Shown here one piece after another: positions 48,413-60,230 of a DNA stretch of 64,000 nucleotides. Position numbers and translations under genes: made by a program. The DNA comes from Lonicera japonica (lineage: Eukaryota > Streptophyta > Magnoliopsida > Dipsacales > Caprifoliaceae): NCBI GenBank assembly GCA_021464415.1, contig CM038469.1, positions 9,960,501 to 10,024,500 on the forward strand, written 5' to 3'. The stretch's first letter is position 1; every line of letters starts with the position of its first letter. The notes below the pieces were generated by a model. That model was not told the DNA's origin. It ran no database searches and saw only the letters and a program-made list of their open reading frames with translations.

Positions 48413-50161
48413 TCAATTATCGGATTGAGCCTTTGCTAGCAACACAACGGGTGCCTTATAGGCTGGGTCATCCCGAATGAGTCCTACGGGATCAAAGCCT
48501 TCCTCATAAGTGGTCAAGGCGTTAATTCCTGCGGGTGGAGCATGGTTGGGAAGGGGATTATTGGTAACATTGGGCCCGTCGGGTGCGGGAATAGTTCCGG
48601 CTTCAATGAGGTCCTGGATACGATGGCGAAGAGCCAAACAGCGTTCCGTGTCATGGCCCGCTGCTTGATGGTATGCACAATTCTCATTCATTCTCCAGGT
48701 GCTGGGAATAGGGTTTAGTGGGGGGCGTGGGTTGAGTGGGGTGATCAGTCCGGCCTTTCGGAGTAGTTCCAGGCTTTTGACCAGGGTAGTGAGAAGGGTG
48801 TAGAAGTTTCTCCTTTTCTTGGCCTCGGTATTTGAAGAGTCTCCTTGTACAGGCCAACTCATCGGGGGGGCTTGTTGTGACTGTTGGAATGGGTTTTGTT
48901 GATATGAGTACGAGCTTAGTTGATTCACGGCTGGAGTGGCTGTCTTTCTCTCGGTGTATGAGGCTTTCTTGGTATCAGTGTCTACCTTCTTGGCTAATTC
49001 TTCCTCTACTTACCCCATACTCAATAGGGCTCTGAAGTGTGGGAATACATGCTTTCCCATGCAACTCTGTACAGCTAGGGTGAAATTCTTCTATATGATC
49101 TCCAACTGCTCTTTTTCATCGGGTCGCTTGGACATTTAGGAGGCCATCTCTCTCCAGCGTGTGACGAAATCACTGAAGCTTTCTTTCTCACCTTGCTTGG
49201 CCATTTCCAGGTGTTTACGGGTAATTTCCAAATCCTCGTTGGACCCGTATTTGGTCATGAACTCCTTGACGATATATTCCCAAGTTTTTATGTGGTGTGT
49301 CTCTAAATCGAAAAACCATCTCAGGGCGGCCCCCATGAGAGTCATATGAAAGGCCTGAGCCAGCTCCAGCTCTCCACAGCTGGACACTTGCATGGATCTG
49401 ATGTAGGATTGTAGGTGGGTTTTGGGGGGTGTGGTCCCTGTAAATTTGGTGATGGAAGGGAGTTTGAAACCCTTGGGTAATCTTGCTTTTGGGTAGAGGG
49501 AAAAGGGATTCATATCTGTAATCTCGTCTGCCCTTTTTATCAGAGAAATCCCTCTTTGTAGAACATTCATCTGCTTTTTCAGTTTCTTCATTTCTTCTCT
49601 CTCTCTTGACACCTCATCGGGCTATTCCTTAGCTATAACCGATTCTGCATACACTGCCCGAAGTCGGTTGATGTCTGGGTATTCATTAGGAGGGGCTACT
49701 GGTGCCGGTGGTGGAATAGGTCTTGCGGGGACTTGTGGCCATGGTTGGTATTGGGGATCGAGGCCTTGCTGAGGTTGCGGCCAGATGATGGGTGGCTCTT
49801 GTTGTTGGTAAGTGGGGCCTGAATTCGGAGCCCATTGGTTCTGATTGTTGGGATCGATCTGAACGGGACCGGCCACGACAGGGCCCGTTTGGGGCAGATT
49901 GGTTCCTTGAACTGGGGGAAGCACTTGTGAAGACTGCCCTTGATTTCGATTCGGTGGTAGCCGTTCAAATCCTGGTGGTGCAACCTGTCCGGCTGACAAC
50001 TCTTATACTCGAACTCTGGTATTCTGTTGCTCGTTCGTGAGACTTGCTAGATTCATGTTGACGGTCATCAGTAAACGATGCATCTCAGCTAGAGTTGGCT
50101 GCGGTGTAGACGCCTCGGCTAGGCTTTGATCTGTCTCTTGATTCTCGCGTCCATCGGCCAT
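48413..50161 (-). pseudogene. Tat gag
   Basis: The best start is the ATG at 50161 (MADGRENQETDQ), ahead of a Pro/Gln-rich N-terminal half that is interrupted by a TAA near 50010. After a TAG near 49620 come a coiled-coil segment and the capsid core: GFKLPSITKFTGTTPPKTHL, FHMTLMGAALRWF and EIFD-like FSDFVTRWREMA. A TAA at about 49139 precedes MSKRPDEKEQLEIIYKNF. The C-terminal part ends with a knuckle-like CAYHQAAGHDTERC, the CHHC pattern common in Tat gag. The in-frame stops make it non-functional. Confidence 0.85.
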
Positions 50162-50892
50162 TTCAGGTGTGCTTGGTCTTACTAGCCTTCCGGTATGATC
50201 TCGACCGGCCCAACCTTCTAGTCTGTCGTCGTATCACGGCTGTAGACGAAACCTCGTGGCGAAGATGAAGGAAGACTACGATGCGACTCGATTTTTGCCA
50301 AAAGAAACACTAAAAATTGTCGAGGAAAGGCTAGGGTTTTTAAAAGGTGTTGTAAAGTAAGCCGTAAGGTGGTACATCCCCTACGACTGTTTGACAAGTG
50401 CTTTAGCTGACTCAATCTTATATGCAGAGCAGGTGTACGAACGGTTAAGGCTTCATGCTCCCTCCTATTTGGCAAGACCTTGCGATATACCCCAGGGGCG
50501 GGTACGTACAAGAGCCTTTTGATATGCTTCCCGGGTACGTGAGTGTTGTCGTCACTCGATATACCTCAGGGGCGTACTTGGCCAAGGAGAGTGGAAGTAA
50601 ATGCTTTCGGTTTATGTTGGCCCAAGCAAGCCAACTCCCTACTCACTTATAATACTTCCGAGGGTTTGGGGTAAATTCACACTCGTAAAACCAATGCATG
50701 ATTTGTGAAAGTGCGTGTAAAGTTCGAAAGGTTGGTTTCACAAGTATCATTATCTTTATTACGTATTTTTTAAAAACTCCCATTTTTTAGAAAAAGGTTT
50801 CTTCTCAATCAATTAACAGAAGTAGGGAAAGCAGTAAAAACGAGTATTCAACAGATAAACAAAAGTCAACATATAAGAGTCTAGTTCTCTAA
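50162..50892 (-). other. Tat 5' leader, noncoding
   Basis: Untranslated leader between the PBS and gag. The ORFs here are short and unsupported. No extra ORF upstream of gag, as found in Ogre elements, is visible. Confidence 0.55.
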
Positions 50893-50911
50893 GTCCCCAG
50901 CAGAGTCACCA
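50893..50911 (-). other. Primer binding site of the Tat element
   Basis: On the minus strand TGGTGACTCTGCTGGGGAC follows the 5' LTR end by one base. It starts with TGG, as required to pair with a tRNA CCA end, and resembles the tRNA-Arg-type PBS reported for Ogre/Tat elements. The tRNA assignment is from memory of the family. Confidence 0.75.
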
Positions 50912-50912
50912 C

Positions 50913-52427
50913 TGTAAGAATCCGCAAATGCGACCCCCGGGTCTCGTCCCCGTTCGTTGGGCGTCTGAAACGTCGGAAAGGATTCCGTCGTTCCATTTGC
51001 TGGAGTATTTTGATAATTCCTATCACGTGTCCCTATGTTCTATTTCTAGATGCAAAAGGGTTCGTTCAGAGTCGCCAGTACATTTTACGAGAAAACGGAT
51101 AAAAAGGGTCGTGTAAGAGAAAAGGCTATAAACAAGCCTTTCTTTACACATTTGTCTACGAAACCAGGATTCTATAGGGTTCGGGAAATATATTACGGTT
51201 TGGGAAGGTGTTAAGCACCCATTCCGCCCTTTCGGTCTCTAGTGGTCTTTTATATGTTTATTTTATGTTGAAAAACTTGGATGCTTTTATTGACAGTCTA
51301 CTACTTTCTAAAACCCTAATTTCTAGGGAAAACGGGAAAAGGGATGAAAACTTTTGTGTTCCGAGATCCGATGTTCTTTATTTATTGAAAGATGTAAGTA
51401 CGAATGACAAAACCTTTTGTTTTTGAAAGAGTGTCCCGTATTATTTCTCAGATAATGACGGTTTTCTTGTGTATTGATTACTTTTGTAAAAGTTCGGATC
51501 TTTATATTGGAACTTAATTCAATATGGAATTAGAACTCTTTAGGGGAGTTCAACCGGACGTATCACAATCTATGAAACAGATAAGATACACCGGGTTTTA
51601 ATTCCTATGTAAGTTTTACCGATCTGGGTTTTGAAAACAGAATTTTATCCGGATGGTAATATACTTACTCTTCCGATTTTGCAAATGATTTTATCAGGAT
51701 CTTTTTGTTTTGAAAACAGTAGATTTCTTTGTAACTTGGCAATAAGTTTTTTCAAATAAAATGTGGACTGAACAAGTACACATATATATAATTTAAATAC
51801 TAGAAGAGACTTTCTTTACCTTCCCGACGAGAATAATAATAAGAAAGAAAATATAATACGGCAGAGAGATTTCCGGCGATGATGATCTTTTCCTTCTTCA
51901 GATATTTTTGAGAATTCGATTCTAGAGACAGGACACGCCGAATGTCGAGAATAGATTCGATAATTCTTCAGAAATGAGATGAGAATCGAGAATGCTTGAT
52001 AAGGGACTAGAAAATCAGATATAAGCCAATAATTCTTCAATCCCAAGTTCCCTCCTCAAACCCTTGGGGTGTTGGCCTATTTATACTGCTCGGGGAAGAT
52101 TGTCGCGCGACATATCCCCAGAAAGGGCAAGTGTCGCGCGACATAATGTACAATGTCGCGCGACAAACGGCTGAAGTGATGTTTCTGACAAACTGATTTG
52201 TCAGAGAGTGGATGGTCTGGTGTCAGGAGGGATTATCGCGCAACATATGAGTGATTGTCGCGCGACAATGTGATATGTCGTGCGACAATCTCTCTTAAAA
52301 AAAGGTTTGTTGGCCAACAAACCCTTTCGGGGTAGTTTTAGGTGCTCGGGTGGGTCCTGGACCCAAAAATAGTAGTTTTCGAAGGTCGTTAGGGTTCTTC
52401 CGGGGGTCACGGATCGGGGTGTCTACA
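50913..52427 (-). mobile_element. 5' LTR of the Tat element
   Basis: 1515 bp, TGTAAGAATCCGC (50913) to GGGGTGTCTACA (52427), with TSD CTTGT after it (52428-52432). In element orientation this is the 5' LTR, followed by the PBS. It keeps the uninterrupted GTTCA where solo LTR D sits in the other LTR. Confidence 0.94.
52078..52287 (-). promoter_or_regulatory. Tat 5' LTR promoter: TATA box plus palindromes
   Basis: TATAAATA on the minus strand at 52078-52085. Perfect TGTCGCGCGACA copies at 52101-52112, 52132-52143, 52154-52165 and 52256-52267, a one-mismatch copy at 52276-52287 and a two-mismatch copy at 52234-52245. The spacing is the same as in the 3' LTR. The copy at 52132 is perfect here and mutated in the other LTR, while the copy at 52234 is the reverse. 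Confidence 0.75.
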
Positions 52428-52432
52428 CTTGT

Positions 52433-53540
52433 ATAAATCCCCATTCTTTATATCATAAAATGATATGCATATATGTATAACCATAGACTAAATATGCACG
52501 CATACGAGCTAGTGGGTATCACTTAGGACTTATGATATTCTAACATATAATGAGGTTCATCCACAATAACATGAAACTACAACAAATACATGTTTAAATC
52601 AAGAGGAACAACGAAAAATTTCACCCCAAAACCCCATGCATGCATACATCAACAAGTTCATAAAGAAAATCCCTAATTTTTTAGTCGAAAGGGAAGATGC
52701 AACACATAATAGTTAAAATAGAGTTTGGATAATAGTGCTCCCACCTTAATTAAGCTCATTCTTCGAGCTTTGAGTGATGGATCAAGCCATAATCCAAGGA
52801 ATCAAGAAATCCCCAATTTCGGATCTCAAAAACCCTAACAATGGTGGAATGCTTGGAGAAGAAGATGGATATTTTGGTGAGGATGATGATCTTGTGTAGG
52901 ATAAATAAACATGAAAGATCACTCTCTAGAACACCTCACAACTGAGCTCTCACCTTTCTCTAGCCTTCTCTTGAGCTTAGGTCTAATGGGAGAGGAAAGG
53001 GGATGAAAGGTGAACATATAGCAAGGAAAAATAGTGGAAAAACTCACTAGACCAGCTTTGATCGATCAGAGCTAAGCCTCTAATCGATCAGAGGTCACAC
53101 TTCCTGAAGCTCAGTATTTTTCTACGAAAATCTTAGTTTTCTACGAAAATCTTAGTTTTCTTGCCCTTTTTTTACCCTTGAAATGACTTCAACTCAACTC
53201 AGCCTTAAAACGAAACTTGTAGAGGGTAAATATATAAAACTCTAGCCACAAGAAAGGACTAATTTGGAATTCATATGAGAAAGTTATGGCCTCTCAAAGT
53301 TGGTCAAAAACTCAATTCGGTAAAAGTTTGACTTTTCACCATTAGCCCACGATTTCAACCGCGACTTCCCCAAATGCGTTTTAACCATGCACACATACTT
53401 AATATCATTAAAATGACTTTGTAAAGGTATCATATCAATCACTAAGGTTCCGTTGCAAAAATTGACTCCGCCGACGAAGGTTTGGCCTTAAACTAGCTTA
53501 AGAGGAGAATTGGCGCGGAAACAAAATATGAGATGTTACA
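52433..53540. mobile_element. Solo LTR B3, right part
   Basis: Continues LTR B3 after the Tat element and ends GAGATGTTACA at 53540, followed by the TSD GTATA. GATCGATC palindromic motifs lie at 53058-53095, with a TATAT-like stretch on the minus strand near 53015. No gene. Confidence 0.88.
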
Positions 53541-53545
53541 GTATA

Positions 53546-54703
53546 CCTATCAAAGAAATCCATTAACAACTCAGTAATTTATGTACGATCGATTTCGTAT
53601 AGCTTCTATTGTATTAGGTTCTTATCAAATGTAATATAGTTCAAATATTGCATAATTTCCTCTCATTAGATCATAACTTTATATATAGTAATCATAAACT
53701 GAGTATACGTGCATATGCGCTAGTGCTTTCAACTAGGGCTTGTAATATTCTAGCATATAATGGGATTCATCCAAAATAACATGAAACTATAATAAAGCTA
53801 TATAAATCGAGAGAACTAGCAACAAATTTCAATCCCACAACCCCATATATGTGTATATCATCAAGCTTATAAGAAAATCCCTAATTTTCACTTTAAACAA
53901 AAAGATACAACACATAATATTTGAAATTTGAGTTTGGGTAACAGTGTTCCCCCCTTAATTAAGAAAATCCTTTGATGGTTGAGCGATGAGTCGGCCATGT
54001 CTTTTGAAATTGCAAAATCCCCAATTTGGAGCTTAAAACTATAACAATGGAGAAATCAAGAAGGATGTGATGATGAAGATGGTGACGATGAGGATCTTGT
54101 GTGGGGCTTAGAGCCAAGATGGATCACTCTTTTGAACTTCTCTCATGTGAGCTTTCACCCCTCTCTAGCCCTCTCTTGAGTTTGTGTCGAATATGAGTTG
54201 TGTGTGGGAGAAGGAGGGTGATATGCAGAAATTAAAAATGGTGGAGAGCCCGCTAGACCAGCTCTGATCGATTAGAGGCCACTTTGCCTCAAGTTTACAT
54301 TTTTTCACGAAAATCTTACTTTTCTCGGCCCTTTTTGACCCCCGAAATGACTCCAACTCAACTCGGCCTCAAAATGTAACTTGTAGAGGGTAAAGAGATG
54401 AAACTCTAGCCTTAAACAGGGAGTCATTTGTACTTCATATGAGAAATTTATGGCCTCTCAAAGTTGGCCAAAAATACATTTCGGTAAAAGTTCAATTTTC
54501 ACCGTGAGTCACCAAATTCGACAACGGCTTTTTGAAATGCGTTATAATCATGAACACATACTTAATATCATTAAAATAATTTTTTAGAAGTTTTGGATCA
54601 ATTACAAAGGTTTCGGAATAAAATTCGACTCCTCCAACGGATATTTGTCCTTTAACGGGCTTAAGAGGAGAATTGGTGAGGAAACGAAATACGAGGCATT
54701 CCA
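53546..54703. mobile_element. Solo LTR B2, right part
   Basis: Parallel to 52433-53540, with shared stretches such as the GAGCTCTCACCTTTCTCTAG / GAGCTTTCACCCCTCTCTAG region. It ends GAGGCATTCCA at 54703, where the chromovirus RT resumes with ATGTCATAGATGAA. No gene. Confidence 0.85.
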
Positions 54704-56474
54704 ATGTCATAGATGAATTTTTATATGAGTTACGTAGGGCTTTTTACTTCTCAAAGATGGACTTTAGAACAAGGTACCATTAAATTCAGGTGAAGAGCAA
54801 TGACATTGCCAAAACCGCCTTCCAAGCTCACGAAGGCCACTATGAGTTCTTGGTCATGCCGTTTGGCCTTACTAATCCTCCGGCCTCCTTTCAAGCCTTG
54901 ATGAACCAAGTTTTCAAACCTTATATAAGAAAATTTATACTATTTTTCTTCAATGACATTTTGATCTATAGCAAGTGCATGGCTGAGCACTTAAAGCAAT
55001 TGGAGATTACTTTTGAGTTACTTAAACATTAATTGTTTGTTAAGTTATCCAAATGTAGTTTTGCTCAAACCTGATTGGAGTATCTAGGGCATATCATCTC
55101 CCAAGAAGGAGTAGCAGTAGATGAATCTAAGGTGGCTGCTATGGTTAACTGGCCAGTACCAAAAACCGTGAAAGCATTGAAGGGGTTCTTAGGCTTAACT
55201 GGATACTACATGAAGTTTGTAAGAAAATATGGGCTGGTCTCTAGACCACTCACTCAATTATTGAAAAAGAACTAATTTCATTGGACTCTAAAAGCCACAC
55301 AGGCCTTAAAAGTTCTCAAGCAAGCAATCACAACCACTCCGATATTAGCATTACCAAATTTATCTAAGTCATTAATTGTGGAAATAGATGCCTCATAAGA
55401 TGGATAAGGGTAGTATTAATGCAAGAAGGGAGGCCAATAGCATTCATAAGTAAAGCTTTGCCACCTCAAAAGAAGTGTTTATCAGCATATGAAAGGAACC
55501 ATAAGCCTTAATCTATGCAGTAGACAAGTGGAGGACTTCTTTCTTTGGCCATCACTTTGTCATTAAAACAGATCATCAAAGTCTAAAATTTCTAGTTGAA
55601 CAAAGGGTAACTTCTATGCTTCAGCAGAAATGGTTTACAAAGTTGATGGGGCATGATTATAGCATTGTTTATAAGCAAGGCTGGGAGAACAAAGTGGCAG
55701 ATGATCTCTCGAGAAGGGAAATATATCTAACAGGTAGAGAAGCCCAATGCAGGGCACTGACAAACTTGCATTCAGCTTGGCTAATCGAAATGACAAACAA
55801 TTGGGCTGGAGATGAAGTGGTGCAAACCATCGTAGCTCATAGCTAAACTAATTGCTTGTTCTAAAGAGGTGCAAGGCTATACTTTCCACAAAGATACACT
55901 CAGGTACAATGGCAAGCTTTAGATTGGTTCTCAAGGGGATCTAAGACAAAAAATCTTACATGAGCTACATAGTTCTAGCTTCGGGGTCATTCGGGTCCTT
56001 AAGCAACCCTCAAATGCATTAAGTAGTTCTTCTATTGGCCAAATATGGATACGACCATAACCAAGGCAGTTAAAGAATGCCTCATTTGTCAAAGAAATAA
56101 GCATGAACATGTGCCTTACCCTGGGTTGATGCTGCCACTTCCTGTGCCTACTCGACCTTGGAAGGATATTGTTATAGGCTTCATTGATGGCCTATACATT
56201 TCAAACAACAAAATTGCTATATGGGTTGTCGTAGATTGATTCTCGAAGTATGCTAATTTTTTCTCCCTCTCATACCCATACAGATGGTCAAACAGAGAGG
56301 GTCAACCAGTGCCTTGAAACATTCTTGCGTTGTATGAGTTCGGATAAGCCTAAGCAATGGTCGAAGTGGCTGCCACTGGTTGAGTGGTGGTACAACACTA
56401 CTTACCATTCATCCATTCAGCTCACCCCTTTCAAAGTTCTATACAGCTACCTGACTACGCCCAGAAAGAGCATG
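54704..56474 (+). pseudogene. RT, RNase H and integrase of chromovirus E (continuation)
   Basis: Continues the RT broken at 26145. SNDIAKTAFQAHEGHYEFLV is followed by MPFGLTNPPASFQALMNQVF and the catalytic box FFNDILIYSK, where FFDD is expected, so a catalytic Asp is Asn. The thumb region [19 protein letters not shown] and [17 protein letters not shown] follow. RNase H (55300-55850) is full of stops. The integrase has CLICQRNKHEH (56075) and the Glu-bearing [18 protein letters not shown], but the core between about 56235 and 56265 is deleted, removing the region of the second catalytic Asp. It ends abruptly at about 56474. Motifs fit the Reina clade best. Confidence 0.83.
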
Positions 56475-57669
56475 TTGTTACACCCAAGCGCAGGCACTCA
56501 AGTTATAGTATTTTGGGAAGATCCAAGGTCGAACCACAAGGAAGGTAAGAAATTTATTTCTATAGCTATTTTTCTCAGAAGGGGGAAAGGAAAAAGAAAA
56601 GATAATAGACTTGGAGAATCAAAAAGGAAATTGAAACTAAATTAAAGCTACTAATTAACTAAATTAAAACTAAAGAAAAAGCTAATCCTATGGTGCAAAA
56701 GTAAAGGGAATTCACAAGCGCAAGTTATCTACCGAAAAGGCTTCCTTAATGCACTAAAGGAGCATTCAAATAAACTAAAAATAAATAAAACAAATAAAAC
56801 AGTGCACTACTTAAATAAAACATAACATTAAATAAAATTAAATCGATGGGAAACAAGTATTAGGAGTATCCGTAGCTAGGGAATACGAAATTAGTCCAAT
56901 TGGGTAATTCAAATCTAAGTTTAAACAAGATTTTTCTTTAACATTCTGCTCTTAGACTCTCCTACCTTCCAATTATATTACTACTACAAGTATATGATAG
57001 CCCATGCGTCACAAAGACTATATTGACTAGCTTTGAGCAATAGAATTCGACGGTGAAGCTTTTTACCTCGAAAAAGCGTAATTTAAAACCTAGTATTTCT
57101 AAAGCTTGAGAAAAACAATCCAAGTTACTTAAATTTCTCAAAAATCAGTAGCCTAACACTCCTATAAGATTTGAATAAGTTTGAACGTGATTCAAAGCAA
57201 ATCCGGCTTAAAAAGAATACTGAAAGTCATAACCTGTACTTTCTCGTCACTTATGTGAATAAATACCAAAACAGCGCCAAATTAGACAATTCACTTAAGA
57301 AACTAACTCAACTAATTAGAGGATAAAGACCATCCTCAAATCAGTCACGTTAGCATTTTGGTTTAATCTCAGTTCTTGTCACATAAAATTTGGGCTACCT
57401 CGGTTGTTTTTATATATTTTATTTGACTAACGCTTTCACAAATAGAAAATAAAAAAATTGTTATTAATTTTCTCCATTTTGTTTAAGAATCTCCTTTCTT
57501 TTTAAATATTCAATTAATTAATTTTATTTTTACTTTTTTTTATCCTTACTAATATGCCATGTTTTAGCCTAATATAATGTAAGAAAAATAGGGTCCAATC
57601 CGTCTTTCAAAACATTTTTAGGATGTGGTAAACTAATATTTTTTTTTAAAATAATGCAGTCACTTAGGT
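56475..57669. other. Unclassified repeat-like noncoding sequence
   Basis: Starts TGTTACACCCAAGCGCAGGC where the integrase frame breaks, so it is probably the end of another inserted element or LTR. It has no coding content and is AT-rich towards 57640. No second terminus was identified before the CACTA-like terminus at 57670. Confidence 0.4.
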
Positions 57670-57689
57670 CACTACCTCAAAAGGACACC

Positions 57690-58160
57690 TGGGCGACGTA
57701 GATTGTACGTCGCCCATGTGTACATATACGTCGCCCATATATAAGGCGATGTAAGATACGTCGCCTAACATACGTCTCCTAAGTGATATCGCCCTAGGTA
57801 ATAGGCGATGTAAACAAATAATTACGTTGCCTAAGAAAGATCCAAAGCCACGTAAAAAATACGTACGTCGCCTATGTGGTCAGAGGAAAGTTGACTTTGA
57901 CTGGACCTTAGGAGACGTAATAATTTAACTACGTCGCCTAGGTATTTTTCTTAAGCGACGTATTTATTTTACTACGTCGCCCAAAGTCTAGTCAAAAGTC
58001 AACCGTGCAATGCCTTTAGGCGACGTATGCAAATAAGTACGTCGCCTAGGTTTGTCACTTGGACGACGTACTTATTTAAATACGTCGCCTAAAGGCATTG
58101 CAGGGTTGACTTTTGACTAGACTTTGGGCGACGTAATTAAAATAATTACGTCACCTAAGT
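57690..58160. repeat. CACTA-2 left subterminal repeats with a large hairpin
   Basis: More than a dozen copies of GGCGACGTA in both orientations, most paired as palindromes with about 10-bp AT loops. About 57955-58150 as a whole is an inverted repeat: the 55-bp segment ending at TTTAGGCGACGTA near 58030 pairs with the segment starting TACGTCGCCTAAA near 58080 with one visible mismatch. Likely transposase-binding ends. Confidence 0.85.
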
Positions 58161-58445
58161 GAATAAAAATAATTACAGAAATTTCATGTTTTTGTGTGCA
58201 CCACACGCATGCACTTCTATACAAATAACCTGCATTACAAACCAATTTCATTCATTCAAACATCCTGCCCAATCGTTCATATTTTTCATTCATTCAAATA
58301 TCAAAACATTCAATTATTCAAATATCTAAGCATTCAATTAAATGTTTAAAACGTTTATAAATTAAAGCAATGTCCTACAAAACTGTTTTAAAAACTTTAC
58401 AATCATATAAAATTGATTAATAAGAAAATAAACCTAAAACTATCA

Positions 58446-60230
58446 TGCGTTGGAGCCATCAGATGGTGGAGCCCTCATATTCATCTGCCTCGCCATTTAT
58501 GCAAGCTGGGCCTGTACCCTCACTTCGAACTCCAGCCGCTCCCTCTCGAGCTGCCTTTCGCGCTCCTGCCGATCCCGTCTTTCCTGTTGAAGCCGCTCCT
58601 CTAGTTCCTTTTGATTTGCCCTAAGTCTGGCGAACTCCTCCTCAATCGTGGCGTTTTGGGGCTCCGGCCGTGATGGTCCTCTCGTCCTCGGCTGCTTGGC
58701 GACGCCGCTACCTAAGCCAGGAACCCTGGTCCCTCTCGAAGGACCGACCACCCTCTCCATAAGGCCGATCTCTACATCAACAGAGAGTCTCGGCGGAGCT
58801 GTGACTGAGGCCGGCGAGGTGCCATCCGATGTATCCTCGATCGGAGGCATACTCTCCATCAACGAGGCAACCCCCTCGTCGCTCGCCTGCTGAACCCGCG
58901 ACTGCAAATAGCAATAAATATAATTAATGAATTTCTTATTATAAATAATTAAGCATTAGGATCGAATTTCTTATTACAAATAACTAGCAATAAATGTAAT
59001 GAATTAACAAATAATAAACTTACAGTGCCCTCAGGATCGAATTTCTTGTACATGTCTATGTACGTCTTCGCTTGAGGAGCTTGCTCGCCTTTCTTCGTGT
59101 ACTCCTCGGCCCGAGCTGCAAAAGGCATGGCCCCTCCGCTGTGGGGCCTCTTGTTTGTCGAGGCCCGGATCGCCTTCATTTGCTCGCTCCGCCTCTACAA
59201 GATATATAAGATACAAATCGTTAGAGTATTTAATTGTATTTAAATTAAGTTAGACAAATTAATTAATTTTACCTAAAATTCGGGATCCCTGAAGTGGTTG
59301 CACAACCACTGCCACTCCGCAGGCCGATGTGCAAACTCGACCTGAAGGGGCGTATCTCCCAATTCCTTCCAGTTCGTGTGACAGGAAAACTTCCACTGCC
59401 TGAACCGGTTGGCGGCCTTCTCGTCTATCCAACCAGTGAGCTCCCTACGCAGGTGATCGATATCGTAGTTCACTTACAAAGCAAAACAGCAGAAAAAACA
59501 TTAGTAATTTGAAACAATAACAAACAATAAAAAAATAAAAAAATGCAAAACTTACCGATAAAAAATCTAGCAACCTCGTCTGCTCCGTCACCAGAAGGTC
59601 ATGCCACGTCGGATGGAGCATCGGACATCGGTCTTTTATATAAGCCGAGAGGTCCGTCACGAACCGGGAGCGAACTGAGAAGGGCGGCCCCCTAATCGAA
59701 TCCTCGTATGTCACCGGGGTCCTGCCCTTCTCTTTCGCGATCGCCGCCGTTTTCTTCCCGAGTATGACTCCTTTCCTCTTATTACTCGAGGAGGCGCCGG
59801 CGGCGGTATCTGTATATTACAAGAAAATTTATTCAGTAAATTATATAAAGTTAATATAATTGTTGGCGTATAACTAAAAAATATAATTAAGAACTTTACC
59901 TGTGTCAGTCGGCACGTGAGTAGTAACAAAACTGCAGCGAATGCTGCGTGTGGGTGGTGAGGGGCCCGTGCTGCCGATCGTCGAATGAGCGGAAGGGAGG
60001 GGCAGAACAAGTGGCAGGACCGGTGACTCCTGCGCTGAGTCTAGTGGTCCGTCTGCCTGGGTCGCCTGCTGAGGCGCCTGCTGCGATGGCTGGGGCGCCT
60101 GCGAGGTTTGGGGCGCCTGCTGCGAGGTCTGGGCTGCTGCTGCTGCAGCAGGGCAAGATGGAACTCCTCGCGCATATCTACACGAGATTTCTTTCGCACG
60201 GCTGAATCTTTCGAAGGCATCCTGGCATAT
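58446..60230 (-). pseudogene. tnpA-like protein of CACTA-2 (Transposase_24 type), five exons
   Basis: Minus-strand coding blocks are about 60217-59903 (Gln/Pro/Ala-rich N-terminus, then FVTTHVPTDT), 59812-59556 (SIRGPPFSVRSRFVTDLSAY), 59473-59273 (NRFRQWKFSCHTNWKELG), 59197-59021 (KAIRASTNKRPHSGGAMPF, then KTYIDMYKKFDPEGT) and 58900-58446 (DNA-binding-type linker, then a strongly charged coiled coil RLQQERRDRQERERQLERER). GT-AG borders fit at most junctions. The order matches the plant Ptta/En/Spm tnpA-like family. A TAA at 58497-58499 truncates it by about 17 residues relative to the TGA at 58446. Otherwise it is remarkably intact, so the gene may be recent. Confidence 0.72.

Larger units (their letters stand above)
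31018..52427 (-). mobile_element. Tat-lineage Ty3/gypsy retrotransposon with antisense genes
   Basis: Complete structure with both LTRs, 5-bp TSD CTTGT (31013-31017 and 52428-52432), PBS (50893-50911), gag, protease, RT, RNase H, second RNase H, integrase and PPT, all on the minus strand. Without the nested solo LTR it is about 18.8 kb, in the size class of Tat/Ogre elements. The second RNase H next to integrase and the long, satellite-bearing 3' region are hallmarks of the Tat lineage. Two plus-strand genes occupy the 8 kb between integrase and 3' LTR. The LTRs (1517 and 1515 bp) differ at about 8 of the first 230 aligned bases, so the insertion is not recent. All genes carry disabling mutations. 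Confidence 0.93.

Noticed and set aside
59948..60205. 85-codon plus-strand ORF, Ala/Pro-rich
   Set aside because: Shadow of the GC-rich first exon of the tnpA-like gene.
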